From NCBI GenBank assembly GCA_007124075.1, contig SLFV01000421.1:1-6235 (forward strand): a stretch of 6,235 nt of DNA, read 5' to 3'. This document shows positions 5,103 through 6,235 of this stretch, piece by piece. Positions within the stretch are counted from its first letter, which is position 1, and each line of letters starts with the position of its first letter. This DNA comes from Roseimaritima sp. GTDB taxonomy: Bacteria > Planctomycetota > Planctomycetia > Pirellulales > Pirellulaceae. The notes beneath the pieces were generated by a model that did no database searches, had not been told where the DNA came from, and worked only from the letters and a program-made list of their open reading frames with translations. The position numbers were made by a program, and so were the translations under genes.

Positions 5103-6235
5103 GGGGTGGGGGCAGTGCGTTAGAGGACGCATTGCTGGACGCTTTCTTGTCGGAAGCCTTCGGGCGTTCTGGGCCTCCAGATGTCACCGCATCTGTGCTT
5201 GCCCAGTTGGCGGCAGGGAATCGCGTCTCGCCCGCGCTGGCAGGTTCGTTGTCGATCGAGCGGCCCATGGGCAAGCGACATCTGTTAGCGGCTGCGATTT
5301 CGCTGATCGCAGCATCGGTCGCGGTTTTGGCGGTAGGCTTCGCTCTGCGAGGCCGAGATGGCGGGTTGAAACACGTCGACCTTGCGGCTGGTGGTCGTTC
5401 GGGGCACGGTGCAGAGGGACTGCCCGACGATCCGGAAATTCGGCATTCACCCCAGGTGGATCCGCCCCCCGCAGCGGATTCCGGTGGAAAGCCGCGACCG
5501 TTGGCGGTGGCAACGGCCCCCACTTCGTCCAGCCCTCAGGTGTCGGACCGTGCGAATATCGACAGCGTCGACCCACAGCTTGGTGCGGGCAGCCTGTCGC
5601 AGTCTAGCAAGCCAGCAGCGGGCAATGGTGAACCACGATCGTTGGCGATGGATGCGCTTCCCTTTTCGCCCTCCACCGCAATGAATCGACCCGGAGTTGA
5701 ACTTCCGGTTCCCCAGCGTCCGCAACGTGAAAAAGATCCGACAAAGACGATTCAGGCGACGATCCAACAGAGGTTAGCCGCCGCATGGAAGGAGTTTGAA
5801 ATCCAACCGACGGGGGAAACGAGCCCCGAGAAAATGGTCGTCAGGCTCCAGGAGCGTCTGGCGATACAATTACCCCCCGAATCGGTGAAGGATGCTGCGC
5901 GGATTGCTGAAGCATTGAGGGAAGAGGTTCCCAGTCGGGTCGTAAGTCAACGGTTACTGTTGCAGGTCCTGGGCCCCGGCTGGAAGAGGCTATCCGGGGA
6001 ATCGCAAGATTTATTGACAAACTTCGTCGCCAACGCGATTGCTGATGGGAAACCTTTTGATGAACTGATTCGCCAATTTTTCGTCACGCAGGAGGAAGGT
6101 TCCCCCGCGTATGCTGCGTCCAAGGCATGGCTTTCGGCGTTGGCTGGCCAACGCAGCGTCACCTTGACCCAGCAAATCGGTCGTGGTTTGTTGGACATGG
6201 ATCTTGCCTGTGCTCGTTGTCACGATCATCCGATC
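5072..6235 (+). CDS. Single-pass membrane protein with C-terminal DUF1549-like domain, putative anti-sigma partner (runs off right edge)
   Basis: The frame is open from ATG 5072 for 388 codons to the window end. The N-terminus (1-70) has an acidic amphipathic stretch, LEDALLDAFLSEAFG (17-31), and PPDVTASVLAQL (35-46). One transmembrane helix lies at about 71-92, then a low-complexity Pro/Ser/Gly linker to about 221. From 222 the sequence follows the DUF1549 domain encoded at 1437: AWKEFEIQPTGE resembles GWGDYEIRPASE, IADGKPFDELIRQFF resembles AANKSYNEMVYDLV, and ACARCHDHP (C380, C383, H384) matches QCTQCHNHP. The usual IGRIPT signature is replaced by a diverged stretch. C380 and C383 are the only cysteines seen, so the N-terminus has no zinc-binding anti-sigma motif. 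The gene overlaps the sigma gene by 31 nt, pointing to coupled translation and a sigma/regulator pair. The N-terminus would be cytoplasmic and the DUF1549 part outside. The anti-sigma role is inferred from context; a DUF1553 domain may follow off-window. Confidence 0.8.
   Translation, partial: MSESENQKHLGGGGSALEDALLDAFLSEAFGRSGPPDVTASVLAQLAAGNRVSPALAGSLSIERPMGKRHLLAAAISLIAASVAVLAVGFALRGRDGGLKHVDLAAGGRSGHGAEGLPDDPEIRHSPQVDPPPAADSGGKPRPLAVATAPTSSSPQVSDRANIDSVDPQLGAGSLSQSSKPAAGNGEPRSLAMDALPFSPSTAMNRPGVELPVPQRPQREKDPTKTIQATIQQRLAAAWKEFEIQPTGETSPEKMVVRLQERLAIQLPPESVKDAARIAEALREEVPSRVVSQRLLLQVLGPGWKRLSGESQDLLTNFVANAIADGKPFDELIRQFFVTQEEGSPAYAASKAWLSALAGQRSVTLTQQIGRGLLDMDLACARCHDHPI

Noticed and set aside
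5089..5786. Several minus- and plus-strand open frames over the linker of the membrane protein
   Set aside because: The true frame (from 5072) is continuous to the window end, overlaps the sigma gene as expected and carries a transmembrane helix and CxxCH motif; the others are Pro/Arg-rich shadows of GC-rich low-complexity DNA.

Overview
The window reads as a piece of a planctomycete chromosome, most likely from the Pirellulaceae (Rhodopirellula-like). The main reason is the gene content. A secreted DUF1549/DUF1553 protein with a single CxxCH motif sits next to a DUF1501 protein with a twin-arginine signal, a pairing characteristic of Planctomycetes and their relatives. An ECF sigma factor and a second, membrane-anchored DUF1549-like protein follow. 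Base composition is moderately GC-rich. No rRNA, tRNA, mobile element or CRISPR array was seen.

Layout. Positions 1-1149 (minus strand) hold the first 383 codons of carB, the large subunit of carbamoyl-phosphate synthase; the rest lies beyond the left edge. Positions 1150-1436 are a divergent intergenic region. It carries a convincing housekeeping-type promoter for the rightward genes (TTGAAG, 17 bp, TATAAT), a partial direct repeat of the -10 region and an inverted repeat in the predicted leader. Four rightward genes follow, all on the plus strand: DUF1549/DUF1553 protein (1437-3134), DUF1501 protein (3235-4521), ECF sigma factor (4551-5102) and a membrane protein (5072 to beyond the right edge). 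The gaps are 100 nt, 29 nt and then a 31-nt overlap, which suggests one transcription unit with tight coupling of the last two genes.

The last gene is easy to miss because its stop codon lies outside the window. It is open for 388 codons. Its product has a short N-terminal segment without cysteines, one transmembrane helix, a long Pro/Ser/Gly-rich linker, and a C-terminal region that aligns by eye with the DUF1549 domain of the first operon gene and reaches a matching CxxCH-x-HP motif just before the window ends.

Working model (inference). The overlapping pair is a sigma factor and its membrane partner, probably an anti-sigma factor, whose extracytoplasmic sensor domain derives from the same family as the exported DUF1549 protein encoded two genes upstream. 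The cell would then use a DUF1549-type domain to sense what the exported DUF1549/DUF1501 pair handles. The biochemical role of these DUF families is not established, so the signal and substrate are unknown.
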